Source: a bacterium
GTDB taxonomy: Bacteria; Sumerlaeota; Sumerlaeia; SLMS01; JAHLLQ01
Assembly: GCA_020444065.1 (NCBI GenBank)
Contig: JAHLLQ010000001.1
Location: forward strand, 682,001-746,000
Direction of reading: 5' to 3'
Length of the DNA stretch: 64,000 bases
A program made the position numbers and the translations under genes. The notes beneath the pieces were generated by a model that saw only the letters and a program-made list of their open reading frames with translations, searched no databases and was not told where the DNA came from. Below are positions 48,048 to 56,749 of this stretch, piece after piece; the first letter of the stretch is position 1, and every line of letters starts with the position of its first letter.

Positions 48048-49706
48048 ATGCCGAAGCTCATTGTGGAATCGGGGGCGGCTGCCGGGCGGGAGTTTAGTCT
48101 GCGCGCGGATCCGGCGACGATCGGACGCCAGCCGGACAACGCGGTCTTTCTGGACGACCATCACGCGTCTCGCCACCATGCGCGCGTCAGCCCGGAGAAC
48201 GGGCATTTCCTGATCGAAGATCTTGGCAGCAGCAACGGCACGTTCGTGAACGGCGGGCGGATCGAGGCGCCGCGGCGTCTGCTGTCGGGCGATCGAATTG
48301 TCGTCGGGAAGACGATCCTGATTTTCGATCCGCTGAATGCGAGCAACATCGACTTGGTCGCGCGCGACGAAGGCGACGTCCCGTTGTCTCACATGCCGGT
48401 GGGAGATGGCGGAACGCTGGCATCGTTCCGCGTTGAAGAACCGCGGCGCGAGGATCTGACTGATCCGCTGACGCGGCTTCGCGTGATCTATCATTACGCC
48501 GACCAGATGCGGCGGTGCTTCGATCTGCATACGCTGGTGAATCTGACGCTCGATGCCTTGTTCCAGGTGTTCGAGCCGGACCGCGGTGCGGTGCTGTTGC
48601 GCATGGAACGCGAAGGGCCCCTGGAACCCATCGCATCGCGTCTGCTGAATCCACCGGAAGGCGATGAGCGCATTCGCATCAGCGATTCCATTGTTCGACG
48701 TTGTCTGAATGAGCGCGTCTCGCTGACGGTCTTGAACGCGCGGACGGATGCCCGTTTCTCCGACTCGGACAGCATCATCATGAGCGGTATCGTTTCCGCC
48801 GTTTGTTGCCCGCTGGTCAGTGGCGATGATGCATTCGGCGTGGTTTATCTCGATACGATCGGCCGCATGCGTGAGTTCAGTCAGCACGATCTGGAGTTGG
48901 CGACAGGAATCGCGAACCAGGCGGCCATGGCGCTGGCGAATGCATTGCACCACCGCGAGGAATTGGGCCGGCGCGAGATCGAAATGCAGCTCGTGATGGC
49001 GCGACGAATTCACGACCGCCTGTTGCCGGATCAAGGTCTCGAGACGAACCGCCTTTCCGTGTTCGGCTGGAATCGTCCGAGCAGTTCCGTCGGTGGCGAT
49101 TATCTCGGCATTTTCGAGTCGCCGCGCGGACCGATGCTGGCCATCGGCGACAGCACAGGACACGGGATCGGCGCCGCCATGATCATGAGTACCGCTCGCG
49201 CGTACCTTGTCGGAAGCCTCGCCTCTTCGGATCCGCCGCTGGAGTCCCTGATGGGCAGACTCAATTCGTTGCTGGCAGCGGATGTCGAGCCGGGGCTGTT
49301 TGTGACGATGTTGCTGCTGCGCCTGGAAGAGGACGCGCGACGAATGCGCTACGTGGCAGCCGGACACGAGCCGCCGCTGCTGTACCGCAACTCGACGGAC
49401 GAGTTCATCTCGCTGCCGCCGGGTGGAGTGGCTTTGGGGCTGGCGGGAGATTTCGCGTTCTCGGAAACGGCCAGCGTGGATTTGCAGCCCGGTGATCGCA
49501 TCTGCCTGTTCACGGATGGTATTGTGGAGCAGCAGGATTCCTCGGGCGAGGAATTCGGCATTCCGCGTCTCCGCGAAGCCGTGCGCAAATCGGTCGATCT
49601 GCCGCCGAAACGCGCGTGCTCCGAAATCGCCTCGCACGTCGATAAGTGGCGCGCGGCGCTCGATCAGGCGGATGATCTGACGCTGATGATCACGCAAGTG
49701 AAGTGA
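48048..49706 (+). CDS. FHA-GAF-SpoIIE (PP2C) phosphatase
   Basis: A 552-residue signalling protein. The FHA domain (about 1-92) has ATIGRQPDNAVFL, ASRHHARVS and DLGSSNGTFVNG for binding phosphothreonine. The GAF domain (about 165-300) contains LFQVFEPDRGAVLLRMEREG and AVCCPLVSGDDAFGVVYLD. The C-terminal SpoIIE/RsbU phosphatase domain (about 320-552) has the metal-binding GGDYLGIFESPRG, AIGDSTGHGIGAAMIMSTAR, AAGHEPPLLY and LFTDGIVEQ. Such proteins dephosphorylate anti-sigma antagonists in partner-switching stress systems. A GGAG site lies upstream of the ATG. No RsbW/RsbV-like genes adjoin. It is convergent with the DMT transporter, seven bases apart. Confidence 0.95.
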   Translation: MPKLIVESGAAAGREFSLRADPATIGRQPDNAVFLDDHHASRHHARVSPENGHFLIEDLGSSNGTFVNGGRIEAPRRLLSGDRIVVGKTILIFDPLNASNIDLVARDEGDVPLSHMPVGDGGTLASFRVEEPRREDLTDPLTRLRVIYHYADQMRRCFDLHTLVNLTLDALFQVFEPDRGAVLLRMEREGPLEPIASRLLNPPEGDERIRISDSIVRRCLNERVSLTVLNARTDARFSDSDSIIMSGIVSAVCCPLVSGDDAFGVVYLDTIGRMREFSQHDLELATGIANQAAMALANALHHREELGRREIEMQLVMARRIHDRLLPDQGLETNRLSVFGWNRPSSSVGGDYLGIFESPRGPMLAIGDSTGHGIGAAMIMSTARAYLVGSLASSDPPLESLMGRLNSLLAADVEPGLFVTMLLLRLEEDARRMRYVAAGHEPPLLYRNSTDEFISLPPGGVALGLAGDFAFSETASVDLQPGDRICLFTDGIVEQQDSSGEEFGIPRLREAVRKSVDLPPKRACSEIASHVDKWRAALDQADDLTLMITQVK

Positions 49707-49712
49707 CGGAAG

Positions 49713-50633
49713 TTACTTCCTCGGCCAGACACCGACAATGACAGCAGCCAGAACCAGCCCTCCCCCACCGATGGTTGAGAGTGAGGGGATTTCGCCGACG
49801 GCCAGCGCGACCCAGATCGGATTCAGGATGGGCTCGGTGAGTGAGAGGATCGAGGCCTGCACCGCCGGCACATGGCGCACACCTCGTTGGAAGCAGAAGT
49901 AGCCGAAGCCCAGTTGGCCAATTCCCAGCCACACGAGAAGCATGAACGGGATCGCTCCCGAGATCAGGTGAAGGTCTCCCGAGAGCGCAGGCAGACCAAC
50001 GACGGCCGCAATCAGATTGCCGGTGAAGAGCATACGATATGCATCGCCGGGCGAGGCTGTACGGCCCGGCGTCGAGCGATTCATCTTGCGCAACACGATC
50101 ATCTGGGCAGCGAAGGCAATGCCGCTGGAAATCGCCATCAGGTCGCCGAGCGTCTGCTTCGTGAAGAGCGAATCGCCGCGGGGCAGGCTGAGGCCCTGGC
50201 GCATACAGAAGGCGACGCCGATGCCGCCGATCAGAATCGCCACGATGTCCCGCGGACGGGTTCGTTCGCCCAGCAGCACGGGGCTGAACAACATCACCCA
50301 AAGGGGTGCGGTGTCCTGCAGGATAATGGCGTTCGCGGCCGTGGTCCAACGCGTCGAAATAACGAACGTGGTCACGACGTAAGCGTAGGAAAATGCGCCG
50401 AGGAGAAACCAGCGTCTTCCGGCTCGCGGCGGAAGTACACGACCGCGGGCGGCGACAAGGAAAACAAGCGCTGCAAAGATCGAACGGGCCGCGCTGGTCG
50501 CCATGGGCGAGAGTTCGACTGCTTTGACGACGACGCCGCCGGTGCTCCAAAGGCACGCAGCCAGCACGACAAAGAACACGCCTCGGCGATAGGCTCCCGG
50601 CTCCTCGTCATGCGCTGCGATGTTGGGAGTCAT
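49713..50633 (-). CDS. EamA/DMT family transporter
   Basis: A 306-residue inner-membrane protein with ten predicted helices in two EamA halves. The first half starts VFFVVLAACLWSTGGVVVKA and contains RSIFAALVFLVAARGRVLP and IILQDTAPLWVMLFSPVLLG. The second has MLLVWLGIGQLGFGYFCFQR and SILSLTEPILNPIWVALAVG, the family's typical LxEPxxxxxxA segment. Such proteins export metabolites or amino acids; the substrate is unknown. Its ATG overlaps the stop of the TPR protein gene upstream (ATGA). It therefore ends a three-gene run MFS-TPR-DMT. Confidence 0.92.
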   Translation of the reverse strand: MTPNIAAHDEEPGAYRRGVFFVVLAACLWSTGGVVVKAVELSPMATSAARSIFAALVFLVAARGRVLPPRAGRRWFLLGAFSYAYVVTTFVISTRWTTAANAIILQDTAPLWVMLFSPVLLGERTRPRDIVAILIGGIGVAFCMRQGLSLPRGDSLFTKQTLGDLMAISSGIAFAAQMIVLRKMNRSTPGRTASPGDAYRMLFTGNLIAAVVGLPALSGDLHLISGAIPFMLLVWLGIGQLGFGYFCFQRGVRHVPAVQASILSLTEPILNPIWVALAVGEIPSLSTIGGGGLVLAAVIVGVWPRK

Positions 50634-51391
50634 GCGTTGGGTGCTTTCCGCATTCGATCAAGTTCTTCGCGAGCGGTGCGAATCCAGCGGCCTTCGTCGG
50701 CCTTGCGATCTGCGGGGAAGTCTTTGGCGCGGTCGATGGAATCCTCGAGCGTTTCCATCGCGGCGGAGCGCTCTCCGAATTCTTCCAGCAATCGGGCGCG
50801 CCGGACGGCGGCCTCGGGGATGCTGTAGGCGGACAGCACGCGATCGTATTGCTCGGCCGCTTCTTCTTTGCGCCCCAGATCAAGCAGCGCATTCGCGTAG
50901 ACAAGCCGAGCGTGTCCGTAACCTGCGCGAGGATCTTCGCCGAGAACGTACTCGAGATGCGCCAATGCTCCTTCGGGGCGCCCAAGTTCGCGGAAGCAGA
51001 CGCCCGCCAGATGATGGGCGCGCAAGTCCTCGTCGTCATTGGCCAGGGCCTTGTCGAGTTCTTCCAGGGCTTCCTGCCAGCGCTGGCGACGAACGTGGAT
51101 CTCGGCAACTTGCAGATGGAGCGCAGGGATGTTGCTCTCCGCGGCCTGCTGCTGCAGGTCCTTCAACTGCACCGCATCGGCAACATACTCGTCCAGGAGG
51201 CCTTCGCGGCGGTGGCGCTTCAGTTTGAAGTTCGGAATGTAGACGATCGCGGCCAGTGGGCCGAGGCACAGAACAAACAGCACCCAGAACCAGGTTCGAT
51301 GGAAACGCAGGGCGTCCACGAGGCAGTAGACCCACAATCCGAGCAGGATCAGGTACCAGATGGGATGAACGATGAAGAGGAACTCAGTCAT
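50630..51391 (-). CDS. Membrane-anchored TPR protein
   Basis: A 253-residue protein with two N-terminal hydrophobic segments (about 5-25 and 31-52: IWYLILLGLWVYCLVDALRF, then WFWVLFVLCLGPLAAIVYI). This resembles the phospholipase-D-nuclease N-terminal membrane hairpin. A TPR array follows: LQVAEIHVRRQRWQEALEEL, AGVCFRELGRPEGALAHLEY, VYANALLDLGRKEEAAEQYD and RLLEEFGERSAAMETLEDSI. The ATG chosen begins MTEFLFIVHPIW; the longer frame lacks similarity. It starts five bases before the MFS gene ends and overlaps the DMT gene start, so the three genes are likely cotranslated. Role unknown. Confidence 0.85.
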   Translation of the reverse strand: MTEFLFIVHPIWYLILLGLWVYCLVDALRFHRTWFWVLFVLCLGPLAAIVYIPNFKLKRHRREGLLDEYVADAVQLKDLQQQAAESNIPALHLQVAEIHVRRQRWQEALEELDKALANDDEDLRAHHLAGVCFRELGRPEGALAHLEYVLGEDPRAGYGHARLVYANALLDLGRKEEAAEQYDRVLSAYSIPEAAVRRARLLEEFGERSAAMETLEDSIDRAKDFPADRKADEGRWIRTAREELDRMRKAPNA

Positions 51392-51395
51392 GATG

Positions 51396-52661
51396 CTATC
51401 GGACCCAGAAACCGCTGACGTTGTGCTCGCGCTCGTATCCTGTGCGGACGCGGTACCACAATGGCAAGGCCAGGCACGCAACAATCGTGGCAAACGCGTA
51501 CCACCAGCGGATTGAGAGGAATTGGAAGATGATCGAGCCCAACAGGGGCCCCAGGATCATTCCGAAGGAGCCATAGACAATGGCCAGGATCGTCTGGCCA
51601 GAAGAACGGACTTCCGGGGGGACTTCGCGATTCATGAAGACAACGGCCGTCAGGTACATCAGGCCGAATGTGAACATGTGCAAACAGTTCGTCGCGAAGA
51701 TGACCGGCACGGTCGGGAACGTGAAAACAAGCGCCCAGCGAATGATCTGGGCAAGCGCCGCCGCCAGAAGGAGAGGCATCAGGCGGACGCTCGCCAGCAG
51801 TTTTCGACTGAAGATGAAGATGATCATCTCGGCAACGGCACCGATCGAATAGGCGATGGCAACATCGGTCGTGGAACCGCCAACGTCCTTGATGAGGAGG
51901 CCCTGGAATATGAGCGAGATGTGATGCGCCAGTTGGAAGATCAGAACGAAGATCAGGAAGGAGCGCACCACGGGCTTGCGCAGCAGGATGCGCTGAACCT
52001 GGAGAATACTGACACGGCGGTCGGGAGCGACCTTCCGGCCCTGGCCGAGCGGGAAGTCCTTCACGAAGTACATCATCGCTGCCCAGGAGAGGTTTACGAC
52101 CACGAGCATCGGGAAAATGACGCGGATGCCGGGGCCGCCCTCCATGTCGCTCAGTCTGCCCGCAAGGATTGTCGAGAGGACAAAAGCCATCGATCCACAC
52201 AACCGAATTGGGCCGAAGCGCTCCTCGCCCTTGCGATTGGCCAAGACCATCGCGTTGACCATGGGGATTCGCCCGTCGGAGAAGAACGAATTGACGCCCA
52301 TCATGATCAGGAGGGCGCCGAATGTCTCGAATCGCGGGAAGAGGACGGCGGTGACCGATGCGACCAGGCACATCAGCGCGATGACTGTCCGCCGGTTCAG
52401 TTGAACGTCGGTCAGGTAGCCCCAGATTTGGTTGGCCAGGAGGGTGCTGACGCCGGGAACTGCCATCAGGATCGCAATTTGGCTTGGACTCAGACCGATG
52501 CTTCGAAAATAAAGGGGAAACATCGGGAAATAGAGGCCGATCATGGCGAAAGCCAGGGCCATGGATCCCGAAAGAACGAAGACCGAATTGTCGAGTTCGA
52601 CGCGCTCCGGGCGGGGCGCGCCTGATTCTATCGAGGGTGAAGATGACGCCGAAGCGCTCAA
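51396..52661 (-). CDS. Major facilitator superfamily transporter
   Basis: A 421-residue protein with about twelve helices. It resembles the nucleoside:H+ symporter/LacY-like MFS branch: IGLYFPMFPLYFRSIGLSPS, QIAILMAVPGVSTLLANQIW, the RFGPIRLCGSMAFVLSTILA motif and a central cytoplasmic loop. The C-terminal half has MEIIIFIFSRKLL-like AVAEMIIFIFSRKLLASVRL and LLGSIIFQFLSIRWWYAFAT. No ATG precedes the first helix, so a TTG is taken as start. This overlaps by 19 bases the start of the divergent truB gene, an unusual arrangement, and the true start may be misjudged by some codons. Substrate unknown. Confidence 0.85.
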   Translation of the reverse strand: MSASASSSPSIESGAPRPERVELDNSVFVLSGSMALAFAMIGLYFPMFPLYFRSIGLSPSQIAILMAVPGVSTLLANQIWGYLTDVQLNRRTVIALMCLVASVTAVLFPRFETFGALLIMMGVNSFFSDGRIPMVNAMVLANRKGEERFGPIRLCGSMAFVLSTILAGRLSDMEGGPGIRVIFPMLVVVNLSWAAMMYFVKDFPLGQGRKVAPDRRVSILQVQRILLRKPVVRSFLIFVLIFQLAHHISLIFQGLLIKDVGGSTTDVAIAYSIGAVAEMIIFIFSRKLLASVRLMPLLLAAALAQIIRWALVFTFPTVPVIFATNCLHMFTFGLMYLTAVVFMNREVPPEVRSSGQTILAIVYGSFGMILGPLLGSIIFQFLSIRWWYAFATIVACLALPLWYRVRTGYEREHNVSGFWVR

Positions 52662-53629
52662 AGAAGCAGTCCCGTTATCATGGTATTCTGGCGGTCGATA
52701 AGCCCAGCGGCCTGACGTCGCAGGGTGTTGTCGACGTCATTCGCCGGGTCGCGGCCACTCGGCGCGTTGGCCATAGCGGAACGCTCGATCCCCTGGCAAC
52801 CGGCCTTTTGATCGTTCTGCTCGGCGAAGCCACCAAGCTGTCCGAGTACCTTGTCGGTTTCGACAAGACCTACGAAGGCACGATGCGCCTCGGCGTGCAG
52901 TCCGATACGTACGATTCCCAGGGCAACGTGGAATCCGGCCCGGGAGGTGCCGTGCCAGAGACAGCTCGGCTGCAGGAGTTGGCCGCGGAGTTCACGGGGA
53001 CGATTCTCCAGACGCCGCCCCCTTACAGTGCCGTGAAAGTGCGGGGGCGCAAGCTGTACGAGTACGCCCGGGCCGGCGAAAAGGTGGAGGCCAAACCCCG
53101 AGAGGTCAGGGTAGACTCGTTCGACATCCTGGGGAACGGCGATGGGGAACTGCGTTTTCGGATTGCCTGCTCGTCCGGAACCTACGTGCGATCGCTCGTC
53201 CATGAGTTGGGCCAGAAGACCGGCTGTGGGGCGCTTGTGTCGTCGCTGCGGCGTACCAGGGTCGGGGATTTCGATCTGAGCGAGGCCGTGACGTTGGACA
53301 AGCTCGAGGCAGACGGGCACGATGGGATGGAAGAGCATGTCCTGCCGATGGTCGACGGGCTGACGAGTTGGCCGCTGTTCTACCTGAACGCCGGTGCCGA
53401 AGAGTGGATTCATCGCGGCCAGGCGATTCCGGCGCCGATGGTGGAACTGGATGCGGAGTCGCCCTCAGCAAAGGTCGATGACTTGTGCTTCTTGTGTCCG
53501 CCAGGGAAGGATGCCGTCGCGGTCGCGAAGTACATCCCCGCGCCGCCAAGTCGCCCACCGGCAAGCCTGGCCCGGCTGAACGGGCCGTGGCTCCAGCCGG
53601 TCAAGTTGCTGTCAGTTTCCTCTGACTAA
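52643..53629 (+). CDS. truB: tRNA pseudouridine-55 synthase
   Basis: Isomerises U55 in the T loop of tRNAs. The 328-residue protein starts MTPKRSKKQSRYHGILAVDK with the usual PSGLTSQGVVDVIRR. It contains the catalytic-aspartate motif GHSGTLDPLATGLLIVLLGE and the segment PPPYSAVKVRGRKLYEYAR. Next comes CSSGTYVRSLVHELGQKTGC and a C-terminal extension that could be PUA-like (about 245-328). The ATG has a GAGGGTGA site seven bases upstream, which supports this start. The MFS gene runs divergently from an overlapping start. The 3' end overlaps the end of the NapC-like cytochrome gene by four bases. Confidence 0.96.
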   Translation: MTPKRSKKQSRYHGILAVDKPSGLTSQGVVDVIRRVAATRRVGHSGTLDPLATGLLIVLLGEATKLSEYLVGFDKTYEGTMRLGVQSDTYDSQGNVESGPGGAVPETARLQELAAEFTGTILQTPPPYSAVKVRGRKLYEYARAGEKVEAKPREVRVDSFDILGNGDGELRFRIACSSGTYVRSLVHELGQKTGCGALVSSLRRTRVGDFDLSEAVTLDKLEADGHDGMEEHVLPMVDGLTSWPLFYLNAGAEEWIHRGQAIPAPMVELDAESPSAKVDDLCFLCPPGKDAVAVAKYIPAPPSRPPASLARLNGPWLQPVKLLSVSSD

Positions 53630-55221
53630 TTCGCGTCGGCTGTTTCTAGCGCCGGCTCGTCGCCTTCACCCGCCTCGATGCCGTGGCATTCCGTGCAGTT
53701 GTGGCCCTTCCAGATGTCGCCCAGGTTGCGCGGGTGGTTGAACTCGCCGCCGGTGTAGACCGGCTCCTCGTACGCGGCTTCGCCTTCGGCCTGGTCGAGG
53801 AAGTCGTGGCAGTTCTTGCATTCGTGCGAGACCGCAACGTCGTCGCGAGTCTTGTGGTTGCCGTCGTGGCAGCGATAACAGCCCGGCCACTCGAAGTGCC
53901 CGATGTGGTTCGGGTACTCGCGCCAGTCAACCCCCTGCTCGGGGAAGAAATTGCGCTGATAGAGTTCCTGCAACCACTTGATGTTGCGCTCGACGAGTTC
54001 CTTGCGGCGCGGCCCCTGGATGTGATCGGCGTATTCCTTCTTCAAGACTGTCTCGATCGTCTTCAGAGCTTCATCCGTCGACTCGTACTTCCGCTCGAGG
54101 AGATCCGATGCGAAGCGCTTGAAGTAAGGCAACGAGGGGTCGAGCTGACCCGTTGAGAGCGAGAGGTCGATCAGTTGTCGCGGGGAGCGATAGATGTGCG
54201 ACGGCCGGTTGTGGCAATCGATACAATCCATCGTGCGCAGCTCGGCGCCCTCGGGCAGCGGATCGGGGCAATCATCCGTGCGGAAGATCTGCGGTTTGCT
54301 GCCGGAGACGGTCATCTCGACGTACGGAATGTCCAGACGATCTTCGTCGCGTGCCCAATACTTGACTTCGACGTTCTCGTTGATGTGCCAGTGAATCCCC
54401 TGGCCAAGACCGACCTCCGGTTCGCCGCCGCCGACCTTCAGCAGCATGTTGTAGCGCATCGGGGTGTTGGCCTGATCCGGAGAGAAGTGCCAGATCTCCT
54501 TCTCTTTTGAGCCGGAGAACTTCCCGGGCCAGTGGCAGTGCTCGCAGGTTTCACGCGCGGGCCGCAGATTGTGCACTGGGGTTTCGATCGGCGTATGGTA
54601 GGTGTCCGTCGCCACAGCCCAAACCTGGCGAAGGCCGGACATCTTCGACTTCACGTACCAATTGGCTCCTGATCCAATGTGGCACTCGACGCAGGTGACT
54701 CGCGCATGGGGAGAGTACTGATAGGCAGTGTACTCAGGCTCCATCACCATGTGGCAGACCTTGCCGCAGAAGACGGGCGATTCTGTGAAGTGGTAGGCTT
54801 GGTAGGTTCCCACTGCGGACAGCGTGAAGAAAAGGGTGAACAGCACGACGCCGATGAAGATGCGGCGACGCTGCCAGCCTTGATTGAGGTTCACGATTGG
54901 AAGAGTCGGATACTCGTCCGGCTCCAGTTTGTGACGCCGGCGCCACTCTCTCCAGATTCCAAAGAACACAAGCCCCACACCGCCGGTCAGAATGCCGGGC
55001 AGGACCAGGTAGGTGACGACACTATTGTAGGGGTTCTCGTGATGGTAGAACAGATCGTAGATCACAAGGACGACGAGCACGATGAAGACAACCGTCGTGA
55101 CGGCGTACCCGAAGTAGCTGATCACATTGCGGGAGAGCGGTGGTGGAGTCCCCTTGGTGCCGTTCTTCTCGGCCGGTTTCTCGGTGCGCTCGGATTCCGA
55201 ATCAGAGGGTGAAGTCGCCAT
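53626..55221 (-). CDS. NapC/NirT-like membrane multihaem cytochrome, 6 CXXCH plus one CX3CH
   Basis: A 531-residue inner-membrane protein with three helices (about 34-57, 68-90, 120-142). A periplasmic haem domain follows: CGKVCH (CX3CH, 152-157), CVECH, CEHCH, CIDCH, CYRCH, CKNCH and CTECH near the C-terminus. The third helix followed by CGKVCHMVMEPEYTAYQYSP and HARVTCVECHIGSGANWYVK is the NapC/NirT quinol-dehydrogenase arrangement. The two extra N-terminal helices are not typical. It would pass quinol electrons to periplasmic cytochromes. Divergent from the 9-11-haem cytochrome gene with 130 bases between. ATG chosen; upstream frame extension of 65 residues is not convincing. Confidence 0.9.
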   Translation of the reverse strand: MATSPSDSESERTEKPAEKNGTKGTPPPLSRNVISYFGYAVTTVVFIVLVVLVIYDLFYHHENPYNSVVTYLVLPGILTGGVGLVFFGIWREWRRRHKLEPDEYPTLPIVNLNQGWQRRRIFIGVVLFTLFFTLSAVGTYQAYHFTESPVFCGKVCHMVMEPEYTAYQYSPHARVTCVECHIGSGANWYVKSKMSGLRQVWAVATDTYHTPIETPVHNLRPARETCEHCHWPGKFSGSKEKEIWHFSPDQANTPMRYNMLLKVGGGEPEVGLGQGIHWHINENVEVKYWARDEDRLDIPYVEMTVSGSKPQIFRTDDCPDPLPEGAELRTMDCIDCHNRPSHIYRSPRQLIDLSLSTGQLDPSLPYFKRFASDLLERKYESTDEALKTIETVLKKEYADHIQGPRRKELVERNIKWLQELYQRNFFPEQGVDWREYPNHIGHFEWPGCYRCHDGNHKTRDDVAVSHECKNCHDFLDQAEGEAAYEEPVYTGGEFNHPRNLGDIWKGHNCTECHGIEAGEGDEPALETADAN

Positions 55222-55267
55222 GTGGGAAGTCTCTGTTGGCGGGAATGGAGACTGCGTCGTCAGCGTA

Positions 55268-55285
55268 TTGGCAGGAGAACCGCTA
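55268..55285 (+). promoter_or_regulatory. Candidate sigma-54 promoter before the 9-11-haem cytochrome gene
   Basis: The sequence TTGGCAGGAGAACCGCTA fits the -24/-12 consensus TTGGCACG-N4-TTGCTA. GG (55270-55271) is separated by exactly ten bases from GC (55282-55283), and TGGCA is kept; only the two bases before the -12 GC differ. It points towards the cytochrome start about 70 bases away. No upstream activator site was identified. Confidence 0.55.
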
Positions 55286-55351
55286 CAATAAGGACGCTGC
55301 AGTAGTATTCCGATTCGAGCAAGAAGAGTTCCCACGGGAGAAAACGCCGCC

Positions 55352-56434
55352 GTGAAGACAAGCTGGATGACTTCTATGGGCCGAGCAAGTCTGGCCCTCG
55401 CGTTTGCATTTTGCATGAGCTGCGGATCGATCGCCGTGGCCGTTGAACTGAATGCGTCCCTCTCTCCCGATATGGATTCGCACTATAACAAGACGTGTTT
55501 GAACAGCGAATGCCATCCCGTGGAAATCTCCCACAACGTCCTTCAGCATTCGCCCTACCTTGAGGGAGCATGCCTCTCCTGCCACGTCGATCACAGTTCA
55601 TCCGCACCCCAGTTGCTCGACGACCGCGGGAATGGCATGTGCCTCGACTGTCACACTGATGTCTCAACGCTGGAAGGTTCGGAAACGCTGATTCATCCCC
55701 CCGGCGAACAGGCCTGCACGGATTGCCACAATCCTCATGAAAGCCAGGTGCGACACTTCCTGCGCGAGCAAGACGATCTGCATGCGTGCGCAGAATGCCA
55801 TGCGGAGTTTCTGGAAGAAGGGCAGACGGCCCCCTATCGCCACGAATACTTCGACCCGCAAACACAGTGCGGAACGTGCCACTATGCACATCATGGCGAA
55901 CAAAACGTCTATTTGCGGGAGAACGTCGCGGAGACTTGTCTGACCTGTCACGATCTGGCGATCGAGCATCGGGGGAGAAAGCTGGAGAACATTGCACGCA
56001 CAATCGAGAAGGCCAAAGTCGTGCACGATCCGCTGAAGAAGGGATCGTGCCCCACCTGTCACACTCCGCATGGATCGCAGCAGCCGGCCCTCTTAACGGA
56101 GGGCTACCCGGCGGGGACCTATGGGGAGTACGACACAAATAACTATGCCCTTTGTTGGCAATGTCATGATGCCCGACTGGCTGAAAGCTCGAATGGCGTG
56201 GGGCTGACTGAGTTCCGGGATGGGCAGAGGAATCTGCACCGGACGCACACAGTGGAAATGCGAAAGGGCAGAGCGTGCCACCTGTGTCACGCTGCGCACG
56301 GATCGGACCAAGATCACTTGATCCGAAAGAGCTTCATTTACGGTCAATGGGAGGCCCCGCTGGTCTGGAAACCGAGCGAAACCGGCGGAAGCTGCAATAC
56401 TCCCTGTCACGACGAGAAGACCTACAAACGGTAG
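55352..56434 (+). CDS. Multihaem cytochrome c, 9 CXXCH plus CX4CH and CX3CH
   Basis: A 360-residue exported cytochrome (signal about 1-30). Haem sites in order: CLNSECH (CX4CH), CLSCH, CLDCH, CTDCH, CAECH, CGTCH, CLTCH, CPTCH, CWQCH, CHLCH and last CNTPCH (CX3CH). The order of variant sites at both ends and the final part (KGRACHLCHAAHGSDQDHLI, then FIYGQWEAPLVW before CX3CH) match the 451-residue cytochrome at 24-25 kb. The two are probably paralogues of the DmsE/NrfB-like decahaem type. GTG start with a GGGAGAA site; an ATG 15 bases downstream is possible. A candidate sigma-54 promoter lies upstream. Confidence 0.9.
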   Translation: MKTSWMTSMGRASLALAFAFCMSCGSIAVAVELNASLSPDMDSHYNKTCLNSECHPVEISHNVLQHSPYLEGACLSCHVDHSSSAPQLLDDRGNGMCLDCHTDVSTLEGSETLIHPPGEQACTDCHNPHESQVRHFLREQDDLHACAECHAEFLEEGQTAPYRHEYFDPQTQCGTCHYAHHGEQNVYLRENVAETCLTCHDLAIEHRGRKLENIARTIEKAKVVHDPLKKGSCPTCHTPHGSQQPALLTEGYPAGTYGEYDTNNYALCWQCHDARLAESSNGVGLTEFRDGQRNLHRTHTVEMRKGRACHLCHAAHGSDQDHLIRKSFIYGQWEAPLVWKPSETGGSCNTPCHDEKTYKR

Positions 56435-56749
56435 GCATAACCTCTCTATTTTCAGTGCTACAAATCGGATATACCCATACGGGTCGATAATGCCCGGCTG
56501 GATATAATGCGACAAATTAGATAACTCGTGTCGGATTTGTCTTGCCATGCCATGCCAGATGCCCTTGTACTCCCCCTGCGGCGCGGATTCTGGGTGTAGG
56601 ACTTGCTCAAATCCAAGCCCGACGGGGAGAGGAGGCATTACACTGGGAAGGCATGCCTAGTCATGAAGAGCTCGTCCCCTGCATCGGCCCTGAAGGGTCC
56701 GGTTTCGACCGCCAAGGACCGCGAACTCCCACCCGCAAGAAAGGCTACG
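56435..56749. other. Intergenic region before resB
   Basis: About 315 bases. It contains a TATAAT (56503-56508) and a short inverted repeat ACCC-ATAC-GGGT (56473-56484) just upstream, possibly a promoter with an operator. No good -35 is seen. Two upstream in-frame starts of resB (TTG about 56603, ATG 56663) fall here but add only a polar, low-complexity extension. Confidence 0.4.
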
